From positions 243,805 through 307,804 of the forward strand of contig NZ_JAGFMD010000004.1 of the NCBI RefSeq assembly GCF_017592825.1: DNA of 64,000 bases, in the 5' to 3' direction. A model generated the notes under the pieces. That model had not been told where the DNA came from and did no database searches. It saw only the letters and a program-made list of their open reading frames with translations. Numbering within the stretch: position 1 is the stretch's first letter; every line of letters begins with the position of its first letter. Positions 26,992 through 36,290 of this stretch are shown here, piece by piece. Both the position numbers and the translations under genes were made by a program. Origin of the DNA: Roseivirga sp. E12. GTDB taxonomy: Bacteria; Bacteroidota; Bacteroidia; Cytophagales; Cyclobacteriaceae.

Positions 26992-27417
26992 ATGGATCAG
27001 TACTCTAGGGTACGTGTCATACTGACTTCAGGCACGCTATTCTTAATGGTCGTATCGGCTTGTTCCGTTTCCCGGAACACATATGCTGTCCAATCTCCAA
27101 ATTCTAAAGTAAAAGAAGCTCAAGAGGTAATCAATGTAGCGCCAACTACAATGGCCAAAGACGCTATTCGTTTGCAGGGGACTCTTATGTCCGCAATAGG
27201 CAAAGAGAATGGATGGCATCAATATCAATTCCAAGTAATTAAAACACTCAAGTACGGAGCAACTTTTGCCAGTATTGAACCTCAAGTAAATGAGGAGGTC
27301 ATACTGAACACCTCAAAGAAGCTGAGATCGGCATCCGGAACTGTAATCACTGTGGATGCAACCACACCAAGAGAACGTCAAGTAGGTAAGTTGATGATTT
27401 TTAAAGTTTCAGAATAG
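26992..27417 (+). CDS. Cassette 3 lipoprotein, AIRLKG family
   Basis: 141 residues. A signal peptide with SGTLFLMVVSACS gives a lipobox Cys near residue 24. The mature part contains AKDAIRLQGTLMS, HQYQFQVIKTL, FASIEPQVNEE and GTVITVDATTPRE, matching the other two cassette lipoproteins. The conserved upstream element of cassettes 1 and 2 is absent; instead TAACTTTC about 25 bases upstream may serve as -7. The stop is nine bases before the giant gene's ATG. Function unknown. Confidence 0.8.
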   Translation: MDQYSRVRVILTSGTLFLMVVSACSVSRNTYAVQSPNSKVKEAQEVINVAPTTMAKDAIRLQGTLMSAIGKENGWHQYQFQVIKTLKYGATFASIEPQVNEEVILNTSKKLRSASGTVITVDATTPRERQVGKLMIFKVSE

Positions 27418-27426
27418 TTGTCACTT

Positions 27427-30400
27427 ATGAAGAAGAGATTTCTAACAATTTGTACTGTTTTACTTGTTTTAGCAGTGCTCTCTTTGGTTCGTTATGATCA
27501 AAAGTGGACTTTCCTCTTTGAGAAAACGCAGACTTATAGCCTGAACCTAGACGCCCCAGTGATCGTAGATCGTCAGGAAAAAGAAAAGGAAAATCCTCAA
27601 GACCGATTGGAGTTCGAACGCATGCAATTGGCGGATCCTTCCACAGGAAGAATACCCACAATCATTAGAGAGAAAGAAATTGAGTTCGCAAGAGAGTCCT
27701 TAGGAAATAGCGAAAAGATTGAAGCTGTTCCAAGTGCAGTGAGCGGAAGTCAGTCTCAAAGTAATATTGTAATTCCTTTTGAAAACAAAGGCCCATATAA
27801 TATAGGTGGGCGTACTCGGGCTTTAGGAATCGATGTGGCCAACGAAAATGTAATTTTGGCAGCTGGTATCTCGGGTGGAGTGTGGAAGACCTCTAACCAA
27901 GGCGCTTCTTGGGTTAGAACTACAGGTCTTCAAGAACATCCGGCTGTATCTGCTATTATTCAAGACCGAAGATCAGGGAAAACCGATGAATGGTATTATT
28001 CAACAGGCGAGAATGTCGGAAACTCCGCAGATGCCGTTGGCGCATTTTACTATGGAAATGGTATTTATAAATCTACCGATAACGGTGACAGTTGGGACCT
28101 TTTATTGTCCACGGCAGTTGCAGGCAAAGTGGGTACCGAAGTGGTATTAACGAATGGTACTTTCACGACTATTGACGAATTGGTTATTGACAATTCCAAT
28201 GCACAAGGTACCGAAATATACGCTGCCGGAAATGGCAAAATTATTAGAAGCGCAGACGGGTTTAGTACATATGATATTGTATTGGGACAAAACAATACCG
28301 GTTTTGCTACCTGTGATGTTACCGTATCATCTACAGGGGTGGCATTTGCAACTATAGGTAATTCGGCCAGTGGAATTTCGCAGCATGGTATTTTCAAATC
28401 AGACGATGGTATCACTTGGACCAATATTGATCCTGATGGTCTGGATGCAACTTATACTAGAATAGAGTTGGCGATAGATCCTTCGGACGAGAATATTGTC
28501 TATGCTGTGACTGATGATCAATTATTTGTATTGGATGTAGCAAACAACACATGGGTAAATCGATCCAGTAACCTAGGGGTTTCAGCAGACCCTGGGGAAG
28601 GTTACGATTCACAGGATGGATATAATATGATCGCTTCTGTTCACCCAGGAAACAATAACCTTGTTTTCATTGGTGGAACTAATTTACTCCGATCTGACGA
28701 TGCATTTACAACTGCGAATTCAACAAGCCACATAGGAGGTTATTTATCGGACGGTGGCAATGACCAAAGCTTTCCATCTTATCCAAATCATCACCCTGAC
28801 CTTCACGAGATATCCTTCTTCGGGTCTGACCCAAATAAAATGCTAACGGGGAGTGATGGTGGGATTCACCTGACAAGAGATAATAGGGCTACTTCCAATG
28901 ACAATTCACCTGTTACATGGGAGTCATTAAACAATGGTTACCTAACATCACAGTTTTCTCATGCTGCAATACAGGAATACTTTCTTGGAGATAATCAGAT
29001 AGTGGGTGGTATGCAAGACAACGGAACGTGGATTGTTTTTAGCAATGATGGCGAATCTGATTGGCTTGAACTTGTTGGAGGAGATGGTGCCATGGCAGCA
29101 ATTTCATATAACGCCTTGTATGCTTCTGCCCAAGATGCCTTTATGTTAAGAGCCGAAGTTGTTGATGGTAGCTATCAGAATTTCACTCGCATTTCTCCAT
29201 CTACAGACTCAGACGAGTTCCTTCAGGTCAATCCTTATATTGTCAATCCGGTGAATCAAGACCAGTTGTTTGTTGGAGCCAATGGAAAGCTATACGCCAC
29301 AAATGACGCAAGAACCAATCCGGGAGAAGGAGATTGGTTGACAATTGAAGGCAGTACAAGTACTGATATTAACGGTTTTGTATCAGCCATGGCAATGTCC
29401 ATAGAACCAGAAGGCATATTGTATTTTGGAACAACGTCTGGCAGACTTTATAAAATCTCTGACACACGTGATGTTTCTGTCTTGGCTGATTTGAGCGTAC
29501 TAAATCGTTCTGTGCTCCCAAGTGGCTTTGTTTCAAGTATTTCCGTGGATCCTCAGGATGGATCTAAATTATTAATCTCCTATTCAAACTATGGTGTCAA
29601 GAGCATTTGGTATTCTGAAAATGGTGGTGACTCCTGGAGTTCCGTTTCAGGAAATCTAGAAGAAAACTCTGATGGCTCAGGAGCTGGCCCTTCAATCAGG
29701 GATTTGGCAACTCTACCTGATGGTTTCGGGGGAAACTATTACTTCGCTGCTACTTCCGTGGGCTTGTTTATGACTCAGACCCTTGATGGAGATAACACAG
29801 TATGGGAACAGCAAGCAATCGATCAGGTTGGCAATGTAGTCGTTGCCTCTGTTGAAGTTCGACCCATCGATGGCGCTGTAGTTGCCGCTACACATGGCAA
29901 TGGAGTATTTAAAGGGTTCTATCAAGTTGGGATCAATCCTAACATCAATTTTTCCAAGGGTACCCAACCTGGTACAGCTGTATTGAGGGGAAATGTATCT
30001 TTCGTCCAAGGTAGAGGATTGGCTTATCAGTGGATTAGAAATGGAGTACCCATTGTTGGTGCTAGTGTGAGTGAATTCACCGTTACACAGAATGGAGATT
30101 ATAAACTGCGGATGGCGGTTCAGGGAGTTAATGGAGTGGGGGAATCCAATGTGATTTCATTCAATTTTGACGTAGTACCGCCTGAGGTGTCTTCGATAGC
30201 CCGATTGAACCCGGCCGACCTAAATACCAGTGCGAGTAGTGTTCAATTCAGAGTAACATTCTCAGAAAAAGTGGTCAATGTGAGTGCTGATGATTTTACA
30301 GTGTCAGGTGATGTCACTGGAGAGATCACTAGCGTTGTAGCTAATGGAGATGGGCTGTTTTATGATATTACGGTATCAAACATAAGTGGTAAAGGTGCAC

Positions 30401-33400
30401 TTAACCTAACTGTCAATTCGAGTACTAATATTACTGATATCCAAGGCAATGGACTGACAGGTAGTGCTGGTTCTGTTGAATCTTACAACATTATAGATGA
30501 TACGGCTCCAACCGCGACAATAACAAAGCGAAACCCTACTTCTCAAATTGCCAATAGTACAGAGGTGACATTCTTAGTACTCTTCTCAGAGAGCGTTCAG
30601 AATATAGACCTGGCTGATTTTCAACTTACTAATGGTTCACCAGCCGGGACTTTGAGTAGGTTGACAGAAGTGAGCACAGGGGGATATGAGCTGGTGGTTT
30701 CCAATATTCTTAGCAATGGCACCTTAGGACTGGCTTTTTCTAGTGCTCAAGACATTCAGGACATAGCAGGCAACGATTTTGGAGGTACTGCATTGGCCTC
30801 AGAGTCTTATATCATTAATAATGATATTGAAGCACCTACAGCAGTTATTTCAAGATTCGATCCTTTGACTCAGGTTACTGATCAAAGTCAAGTGACCTTT
30901 TTGATACTCTTTTCAGAAGCAGTTAAAAATGTCAGCTTGGGTGATTTCACGCTTCTGCAAGGCTCCGTTTCAGCAACTTTTAGTGGAGTAGAAGAAGTAG
31001 GCATAGGTAGTTATCAATTATCATTAACGAATATCTCAGGTAATGGCACACTGAGTATTGACTTTAATAATACTCAGGACATTGAAGACAATGCGGGTAA
31101 CTTTTTTGATGGAAATCCTATCGCTGTAGAGTCTTACATCATTGAAACAGATGTTGTAGCTCCAACAGCAGTTATCACGCGACTTGACCCGCTATCTGAG
31201 ACTACTGATCAGGATCAGGTAACCTTCCAGGTTCTGTTTTCGGAAGATGTTCAGAATGTTGGGCTCGATGACTTTGGTTTTATAAGCGGTTCACCTTCAG
31301 CTACACTTAATACTATAACAGAAATAGAACGTGGGCGCTATGAATTACTCATTACAGATATCGATGCTAATGGAACCTTAGGAATTGAGTTTAGTAGTTC
31401 CCAGGATATTGTCGATAACGGAGGAAATGCTTTTGGTGGTAGTGCCTCTGCCAGTGAAACTTATATTATTGAGGCGGACATAGTTGCTCCAACTGCTACG
31501 ATTTCAAGGCTTGATCCGCTAAGTGCAACGACAGATCGTCAGCAGGTCACTTTTCTCATACTTTTTTCTGAAGCTGTGCAGCATGTAGACCTAAATGATT
31601 TCGTAAAGACTCCTGGGTCTTTAACAGCTACATTGAGTAGTGTTACCGAGGTTGATCGAGGTCGTTATGAACTTTTAGTGACCGGAATTGGTCCAAATGG
31701 CACACTAGGTATTGATTTTAGTGATTCACAAAATATTCAAGACAACAAGGGTAATGCATTTGATGGCAATGCGACCAGTACCGAGTCATATACCTTAGAA
31801 ACCGATGTGACTGGTCCAACAGTGACTATTTCCAGATTAGACCCGGAGGGTCAGGTCACCGATAGAGATCAGGTAACCTTCAAAGTATTGTTTTCTGAGG
31901 AAGTTGATAATGTTGATATCACCGATTTTGAATTGTTAGCAAATTCTCCAGTTGCTGTGCTTTCTGAATTGATTGATACTGATGGAATGAGTTTCGAGTT
32001 AACGGTTGACAATATCTTGAGTAATGGTACTTTGGGAGTTCAATTCATAAGCAATCAAGACATTGAAGATAGGGCTGGAAATGATTTTGATGGTAGTATT
32101 GCGGCTAACGAAACATATTCTATCGAAGCCGATGTTACTGCACCAACTGCGGTGATCGCTAGGCTAAACCCAAGTGATCAAGTCACTGATCAAAATGAAG
32201 TAACCTTCTTTATACTCTTTTCAGAAACCGTGAAAAATGTGAGTTTGAATGACTTTGTACTTACAGAGGGCTCTCTATCAGCTACCTTAAGCAGCTTAGA
32301 GGAAGTGAGTACGGGAGGGTATGAGTTAGTTGTCTCTAACATCAGTGGAAGTGGAATGTTAGGGATAGATTTTGCGAGTAGTCAGAACATCGAAGACAAT
32401 GCAGGCAATGAGTTCGGAGGAACTGCCCTTGCTAAGGAAACTTACACTATTGAAAATGATACTACAGCACCAACTGCTGTTATTTCTCGCCTTGATCCAC
32501 TGACAGAAAATACCGATAGAGATCAGGTAACATTCCAAATCTTGTTTTCTGAGGCAGTTCAGAATGTGGACCTGACCGATTTTGTCTTTACATCAGGTTC
32601 TCCCACAGCTACTTTGAACAGGGTTACTGAATTAGATCGAGGTCAATATGAGTTGTTAGTTACAGGAATTAGCGCAAATGGTACATTGGGTATTGACTTC
32701 AGTGGTGCGCAAGATATTGTAGACAACGGTGGGAATGCATTTGATGGTAATGCAACAGCCAAAGAATCTTACACTATTCAGTCTGATATGACCCCTCCAA
32801 CAGTGGTCGTTACTAGACATGATCCGACAGTTCAAACCACCAATTTGACACAAGTTACTTTTGAGGTACTGTTTTCTGAGGCAGTTCGTAATGTAGATGT
32901 AACAGACTTTGTTTTACGAGCAGGTTCTCCTTCTGCTACAATATCGAATGTCACAGAAACTGGGGTAGGTAAGTACGAATTATCCATATCCAGTATAAAT
33001 GGAGAGGGTACCTTAGGGATTGACTTCACATCTGGGCAGAATATCGAGGACAATGCAAATAATAGTTTCGATGGAAATATTACTTCCAATGAAACATATA
33101 ATATCGTTGCGGAGAGTGGCGATGTTTCTGGTCCAATTGCCTTTGTCACTAGGGTTAATCCATCCAGTGAAATCACAAACAAGAACCAAGTCACCTTTCA
33201 GGTATTGTTCTCTGAGTCAGTCAAGAATGTTGACTTGTCAGACTTTACTTTCCTTGAAGGTTCGCCAACGGCATCTTTGAGTTCTGTGTCTGAAGTAGCC
33301 CTTGGGCGTTATGAATTAGTGGTTTCAAACATTCAGAGTAACGGTGTACTAGGGATTGACTTTAGGTCATCGCAAGATATTGAAGATGATGCTGGCAACC

Positions 33401-34074
33401 GATTTGACGGTAATATTGCTTCCAATCAGACCTATATCATTGCTTCTGGCGATGATGTGACAGCACCAACAGCAGTGATTACCAGAAGAAATCCTTCGGA
33501 TCAATTCACTGATCAGAACCGTGTGGTATTCCAAATCATTTTCTCAGAGGCCGTACAAAATGTCGACCTGACTGACCTTGTATTGGCAGATGGGTCACCT
33601 GATGCCATTATAGAGTCTCTGTCTTCTTTGGGGGTTGGTGTATTTGAGGTGACCATTAACGATATTGTTTCTGACGGTACTTTGGGTATCGACTTTGCCC
33701 GGTCGCAGGATATTCAAGATATTATTGGAAACCGTTTTGGAGGAAATGCCATCGCAAGAGAAACCTATACAATTCAAAACCTTGTCACTTCAATTGATGA
33801 TGAATTACTGGGTGACCAACAAAGAATTATTGTTGATGCTAATCCTTCAACAGGCATCTTTAATCTAGCTTTTCCAACCTACTTCCAAGGCAGCTTTGAA
33901 ATAAAGGTGATCGATCTAGCTGGAAATGCGATTCATGCAGAACAGATTGAGTCCTATGTTAATGAGGAGCAAGTTCGTCTTGATTTATCAAAACACCCAG
34001 ACGGACTTTATATTCTGAACGCTTCCAATGGCTTGAGGAGTGCTTCGATTAAGCTGCTTAAAAAGGGTCAATAG
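27427..34074 (+). CDS. Cassette 3 giant T9SS-exported propeller protein with 11 Ig-like repeats
   Basis: 2215 residues from the ATG at 27427 (a TTG three codons earlier is in frame but less likely). A signal peptide (TICTVLLVLAVLSLV) and the motif RLEFERMQLADPSTGRIPTI are followed by a BNR/VPS10-like propeller (about 120-860) with GISGGVWKTSNQGASW and FKSDDGITW. An Ig-like segment comes next. Then 11 tandem repeats of about 109 residues (DNA about 30.17-33.78 kb) each follow the pattern P-T-x-I-R-x-(D/N)P, TD-x-x-x-VTF-x-(V/I)LFSE-V-NV, DF, NGTLG-(I/V)-F, QDI-D-AGN-F-G and E-(S/T)-Y-I. The end is a T9SS type A sorting domain (VDANPSTGIFNLAFP to SASIKLLKKGQ). The acidic repeats would form a long stalk, as in surface adhesins. 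Binding partner unknown. Confidence 0.88.
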   Translation: MKKRFLTICTVLLVLAVLSLVRYDQKWTFLFEKTQTYSLNLDAPVIVDRQEKEKENPQDRLEFERMQLADPSTGRIPTIIREKEIEFARESLGNSEKIEAVPSAVSGSQSQSNIVIPFENKGPYNIGGRTRALGIDVANENVILAAGISGGVWKTSNQGASWVRTTGLQEHPAVSAIIQDRRSGKTDEWYYSTGENVGNSADAVGAFYYGNGIYKSTDNGDSWDLLLSTAVAGKVGTEVVLTNGTFTTIDELVIDNSNAQGTEIYAAGNGKIIRSADGFSTYDIVLGQNNTGFATCDVTVSSTGVAFATIGNSASGISQHGIFKSDDGITWTNIDPDGLDATYTRIELAIDPSDENIVYAVTDDQLFVLDVANNTWVNRSSNLGVSADPGEGYDSQDGYNMIASVHPGNNNLVFIGGTNLLRSDDAFTTANSTSHIGGYLSDGGNDQSFPSYPNHHPDLHEISFFGSDPNKMLTGSDGGIHLTRDNRATSNDNSPVTWESLNNGYLTSQFSHAAIQEYFLGDNQIVGGMQDNGTWIVFSNDGESDWLELVGGDGAMAAISYNALYASAQDAFMLRAEVVDGSYQNFTRISPSTDSDEFLQVNPYIVNPVNQDQLFVGANGKLYATNDARTNPGEGDWLTIEGSTSTDINGFVSAMAMSIEPEGILYFGTTSGRLYKISDTRDVSVLADLSVLNRSVLPSGFVSSISVDPQDGSKLLISYSNYGVKSIWYSENGGDSWSSVSGNLEENSDGSGAGPSIRDLATLPDGFGGNYYFAATSVGLFMTQTLDGDNTVWEQQAIDQVGNVVVASVEVRPIDGAVVAATHGNGVFKGFYQVGINPNINFSKGTQPGTAVLRGNVSFVQGRGLAYQWIRNGVPIVGASVSEFTVTQNGDYKLRMAVQGVNGVGESNVISFNFDVVPPEVSSIARLNPADLNTSASSVQFRVTFSEKVVNVSADDFTVSGDVTGEITSVVANGDGLFYDITVSNISGKGALNLTVNSSTNITDIQGNGLTGSAGSVESYNIIDDTAPTATITKRNPTSQIANSTEVTFLVLFSESVQNIDLADFQLTNGSPAGTLSRLTEVSTGGYELVVSNILSNGTLGLAFSSAQDIQDIAGNDFGGTALASESYIINNDIEAPTAVISRFDPLTQVTDQSQVTFLILFSEAVKNVSLGDFTLLQGSVSATFSGVEEVGIGSYQLSLTNISGNGTLSIDFNNTQDIEDNAGNFFDGNPIAVESYIIETDVVAPTAVITRLDPLSETTDQDQVTFQVLFSEDVQNVGLDDFGFISGSPSATLNTITEIERGRYELLITDIDANGTLGIEFSSSQDIVDNGGNAFGGSASASETYIIEADIVAPTATISRLDPLSATTDRQQVTFLILFSEAVQHVDLNDFVKTPGSLTATLSSVTEVDRGRYELLVTGIGPNGTLGIDFSDSQNIQDNKGNAFDGNATSTESYTLETDVTGPTVTISRLDPEGQVTDRDQVTFKVLFSEEVDNVDITDFELLANSPVAVLSELIDTDGMSFELTVDNILSNGTLGVQFISNQDIEDRAGNDFDGSIAANETYSIEADVTAPTAVIARLNPSDQVTDQNEVTFFILFSETVKNVSLNDFVLTEGSLSATLSSLEEVSTGGYELVVSNISGSGMLGIDFASSQNIEDNAGNEFGGTALAKETYTIENDTTAPTAVISRLDPLTENTDRDQVTFQILFSEAVQNVDLTDFVFTSGSPTATLNRVTELDRGQYELLVTGISANGTLGIDFSGAQDIVDNGGNAFDGNATAKESYTIQSDMTPPTVVVTRHDPTVQTTNLTQVTFEVLFSEAVRNVDVTDFVLRAGSPSATISNVTETGVGKYELSISSINGEGTLGIDFTSGQNIEDNANNSFDGNITSNETYNIVAESGDVSGPIAFVTRVNPSSEITNKNQVTFQVLFSESVKNVDLSDFTFLEGSPTASLSSVSEVALGRYELVVSNIQSNGVLGIDFRSSQDIEDDAGNRFDGNIASNQTYIIASGDDVTAPTAVITRRNPSDQFTDQNRVVFQIIFSEAVQNVDLTDLVLADGSPDAIIESLSSLGVGVFEVTINDIVSDGTLGIDFARSQDIQDIIGNRFGGNAIARETYTIQNLVTSIDDELLGDQQRIIVDANPSTGIFNLAFPTYFQGSFEIKVIDLAGNAIHAEQIESYVNEEQVRLDLSKHPDGLYILNASNGLRSASIKLLKKGQ
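30172..33784 (+). repeat. Array of 11 Ig-like coding repeats (about 328 bp each)
   Basis: Eleven successive units code for the Ig-like domains of the cassette 3 giant. Protein motifs repeat closely, for example APTAVISRLDP and VTFQILFSEAVQNVDLTDF, but third-codon positions differ widely between units. The array is therefore old and under selection at protein level, not a recent slippage product. The first unit resembles the first unit of cassette 2. Confidence 0.85.
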
Positions 34075-34088
34075 TATATTCGGAATAC

Positions 34089-34664
34089 TTAGCGAAAGTC
34101 GTCTATCCCCAAATGGGATATGTAATAGTCTAGTGGTATATCCAGTTCTGTGGTATAATCAATGTTGTCTAGTTTACTAGTGATTCCCAGTCCGATTTTT
34201 AAGCAATCTTGCCTGACTTCTTGGAGAAAGCGGTCATAGAGACCAGCACCATAACCAACTCTATTCCCTTGTTTGTCACAGCAGATTAAGGGTACAAAAA
34301 CGATGTCTAATTTTTCTGGATGAATTGCCTCTCCATTGAGTGGCTCTGGTATTCCGTACTTTGATTCTTTTAGTTCAGTGTTCTTGGTCACATGGAAATG
34401 CTCAAGCTGTTTCTGCTTAAAGAGAGTCTTTGATACATATGCCTCATGATTCGAGCTCTTTTGAAGATGTTCAAATAGTGGCCAGGTATTAGGCTCTTTG
34501 AATTTTAATATAGGCAGGAATATGTGGCAATGAACAGCCCTCTGATGCGACTCTAAGAAGTTTAAATTGTTGACAAGTAGAAGGTCGTTTCTACGCTTAA
34601 ACTCTTGATTGGTCAGCGTTTGACGTTTTTCTAGAAACAGCGATCTGAGAACTTCTTTATTCAT
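34089..34664 (-). CDS. 5-formyltetrahydrofolate cyclo-ligase
   Basis: 191 residues. This enzyme converts 5-formyl-THF to 5,10-methenyl-THF with ATP. The C-terminal signature LICCDKQGNRVGYGAGLYDRFL matches the family's G-x-G-x-G-Y-YDR loop. The N-terminus MNKEVLRSLFLEKRQTLTNQEF is the usual helix with basic residues that contact ATP. Its start overlaps the end of bshC by eight bases, so the two are an operon. It converges on cassette 3 with a 14-bp gap. Confidence 0.92.
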   Translation of the reverse strand: MNKEVLRSLFLEKRQTLTNQEFKRRNDLLLVNNLNFLESHQRAVHCHIFLPILKFKEPNTWPLFEHLQKSSNHEAYVSKTLFKQKQLEHFHVTKNTELKESKYGIPEPLNGEAIHPEKLDIVFVPLICCDKQGNRVGYGAGLYDRFLQEVRQDCLKIGLGITSKLDNIDYTTELDIPLDYYISHLGIDDFR

Positions 34665-36243
34665 TCACTTGAATCATATGGAAGCGGTAATCGAATGGGT
34701 CGAACGCTTCCATACATGAATCTATGAAATTTGGATTGTTCATGTAAAAATTCAGGAAGTTGTCTTTTCTTTCTTGTGGACTACCCCCAGGGAATAAAGC
34801 TTCTTTCAGCGCGTAGATTCTGTTGACTAATACCTCCTGATTGCTTCTCTCTGCTTTCAAAATCTTGTGTTCAATTTTTTCAAGACTCTTTTCAGACTTT
34901 CTGAGTTCTGCTAAGACCAATTTCTCAAGTGTAGCATCTACAGCCGTAGCTTGTTCTTTAGCTTCAAGGAATAGGTTTCTTATGCGCTCCCTTTGCTCAT
35001 CAAGATCCATCTTGAAAGCTGTGTTTTCTACCACTTTCTCTTTAACCAGAGCATTTTCTTCTTTGAAGAGATCTTCAATGGTTAAACCTGACTTGGTGAG
35101 CTTTGATACTTGTCCATGAGTCATTATCCCTGCAAAGTTTCTCGGCATAAGCAGAGGGAAACTGACTTCGAAGTGATCAAATATTCCCTTAAGTTGTAAC
35201 CAGTATACGAGTTCTGAAGGACCTCCGACATAGGCCAAGTTTGGCAAGAGAAACTCCTGATAAAGTGGTCTGAGCACCACATTTGGACTGAACCTTTCAG
35301 GGTGGTTGTCGATTTCTTGTCGTATACTTTCTTCAGAAAAGGAAATATCCGAATCCAGTACTTCATAGCCTTCGGAAGTCCTCACTATTCTAGATCGAAG
35401 GTTCTCCTTCAGGTAAAAGAAATTGATTTCTCGAGGGAAAACCTGCGTCTTATAACCCTTCGATTCAATTTCACTAGTAGTCTTGCTAGCTAATTTCTCT
35501 GGAGTATGATCAAAAATGTCTGATGTAATGACGGGTGTGAACAAGGTTTTCAGCGCCCTATCATCAGCGTCTATGATAATAAGCCCTTGATCTCCAAATA
35601 GGTGGTTCATATAAAACCTAACTGCACTGGCAAGGTTCTCTTCTTTTAGATAGGCCTGTCTGAAAAAATCAGGCATCCCTATAATTTTATCGAAAATTGG
35701 ACTGATGGATTTTGTCTCAAACTTTCCAACAGCGCCAACTTGATCAGTGTCCCATGAGAACTTTTGACCATTGAATCGGAAGTGATTAATCTCATCAAAG
35801 TCGTGATCTTCACTAGCCATCCAATAAACCGGGACGAAATTGCAGTCAGGTCTAAGCTTTTTTAGTTCCTCACATGCTCTGATCACAGAAACAATTTTGT
35901 AAATCACATAAAGTGGTCCAGTGAAAACATTGAGCTGATGGCCAGTTGTTATCGTATAAGTATTATCGCTCTGAAGGTTTTCAAGGTTTTTTAATGTGCC
36001 TTCAGAGATCTCTGTTCCTTCGTATTGGCTTTTCAGTGAAGCATACAGGACCTCCCTGCTTTTTGAGGGGAAATTCCGTTTGTCAATCTGTCCAATTAGG
36101 TTTTCAGGTGTGGGCAGGCCGTTGTGAAATTGAAGAAGGTTGTTGTGTCCACTGATATAGTCTAGGAAAAATTTTGAGAAGCTGTTCGTCTTTTCAAATT
36201 CAATTTTGGTGAGTAAACAGTCTGTTTTTTCCAATGTCTCCAT
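34657..36243 (-). CDS. bshC: Bacillithiol biosynthesis cysteine-adding enzyme BshC
   Basis: 528 residues, full length. BshC adds cysteine to GlcN-malate in the last step of bacillithiol synthesis. Family blocks are visible: TYTITTGHQLNVFTGPLYVIYKI near residue 100 (shown here in part), VPVYWMASEDHDFDEINHF near 140, and LRPLYQEFLLPNLAYVGGPSEL near 310, with a C-terminal coiled coil (about 390-470). The gene follows rimO by 47 bp on the same strand and overlaps the cyclo-ligase gene. With ytxJ it indicates a working bacillithiol system. Confidence 0.95.
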   Translation of the reverse strand: METLEKTDCLLTKIEFEKTNSFSKFFLDYISGHNNLLQFHNGLPTPENLIGQIDKRNFPSKSREVLYASLKSQYEGTEISEGTLKNLENLQSDNTYTITTGHQLNVFTGPLYVIYKIVSVIRACEELKKLRPDCNFVPVYWMASEDHDFDEINHFRFNGQKFSWDTDQVGAVGKFETKSISPIFDKIIGMPDFFRQAYLKEENLASAVRFYMNHLFGDQGLIIIDADDRALKTLFTPVITSDIFDHTPEKLASKTTSEIESKGYKTQVFPREINFFYLKENLRSRIVRTSEGYEVLDSDISFSEESIRQEIDNHPERFSPNVVLRPLYQEFLLPNLAYVGGPSELVYWLQLKGIFDHFEVSFPLLMPRNFAGIMTHGQVSKLTKSGLTIEDLFKEENALVKEKVVENTAFKMDLDEQRERIRNLFLEAKEQATAVDATLEKLVLAELRKSEKSLEKIEHKILKAERSNQEVLVNRIYALKEALFPGGSPQERKDNFLNFYMNNPNFIDSCMEAFDPFDYRFHMIQVNE

Positions 36244-36290
36244 AAACTAATTAAAGGCTTAAGAGGATTTACCTCTAGTTGACAACTTGA

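Noticed and set aside
30172..33784. Ig-like array as recent tandem slippage
   Set aside because: Synonymous positions differ widely between units, so the array is old.
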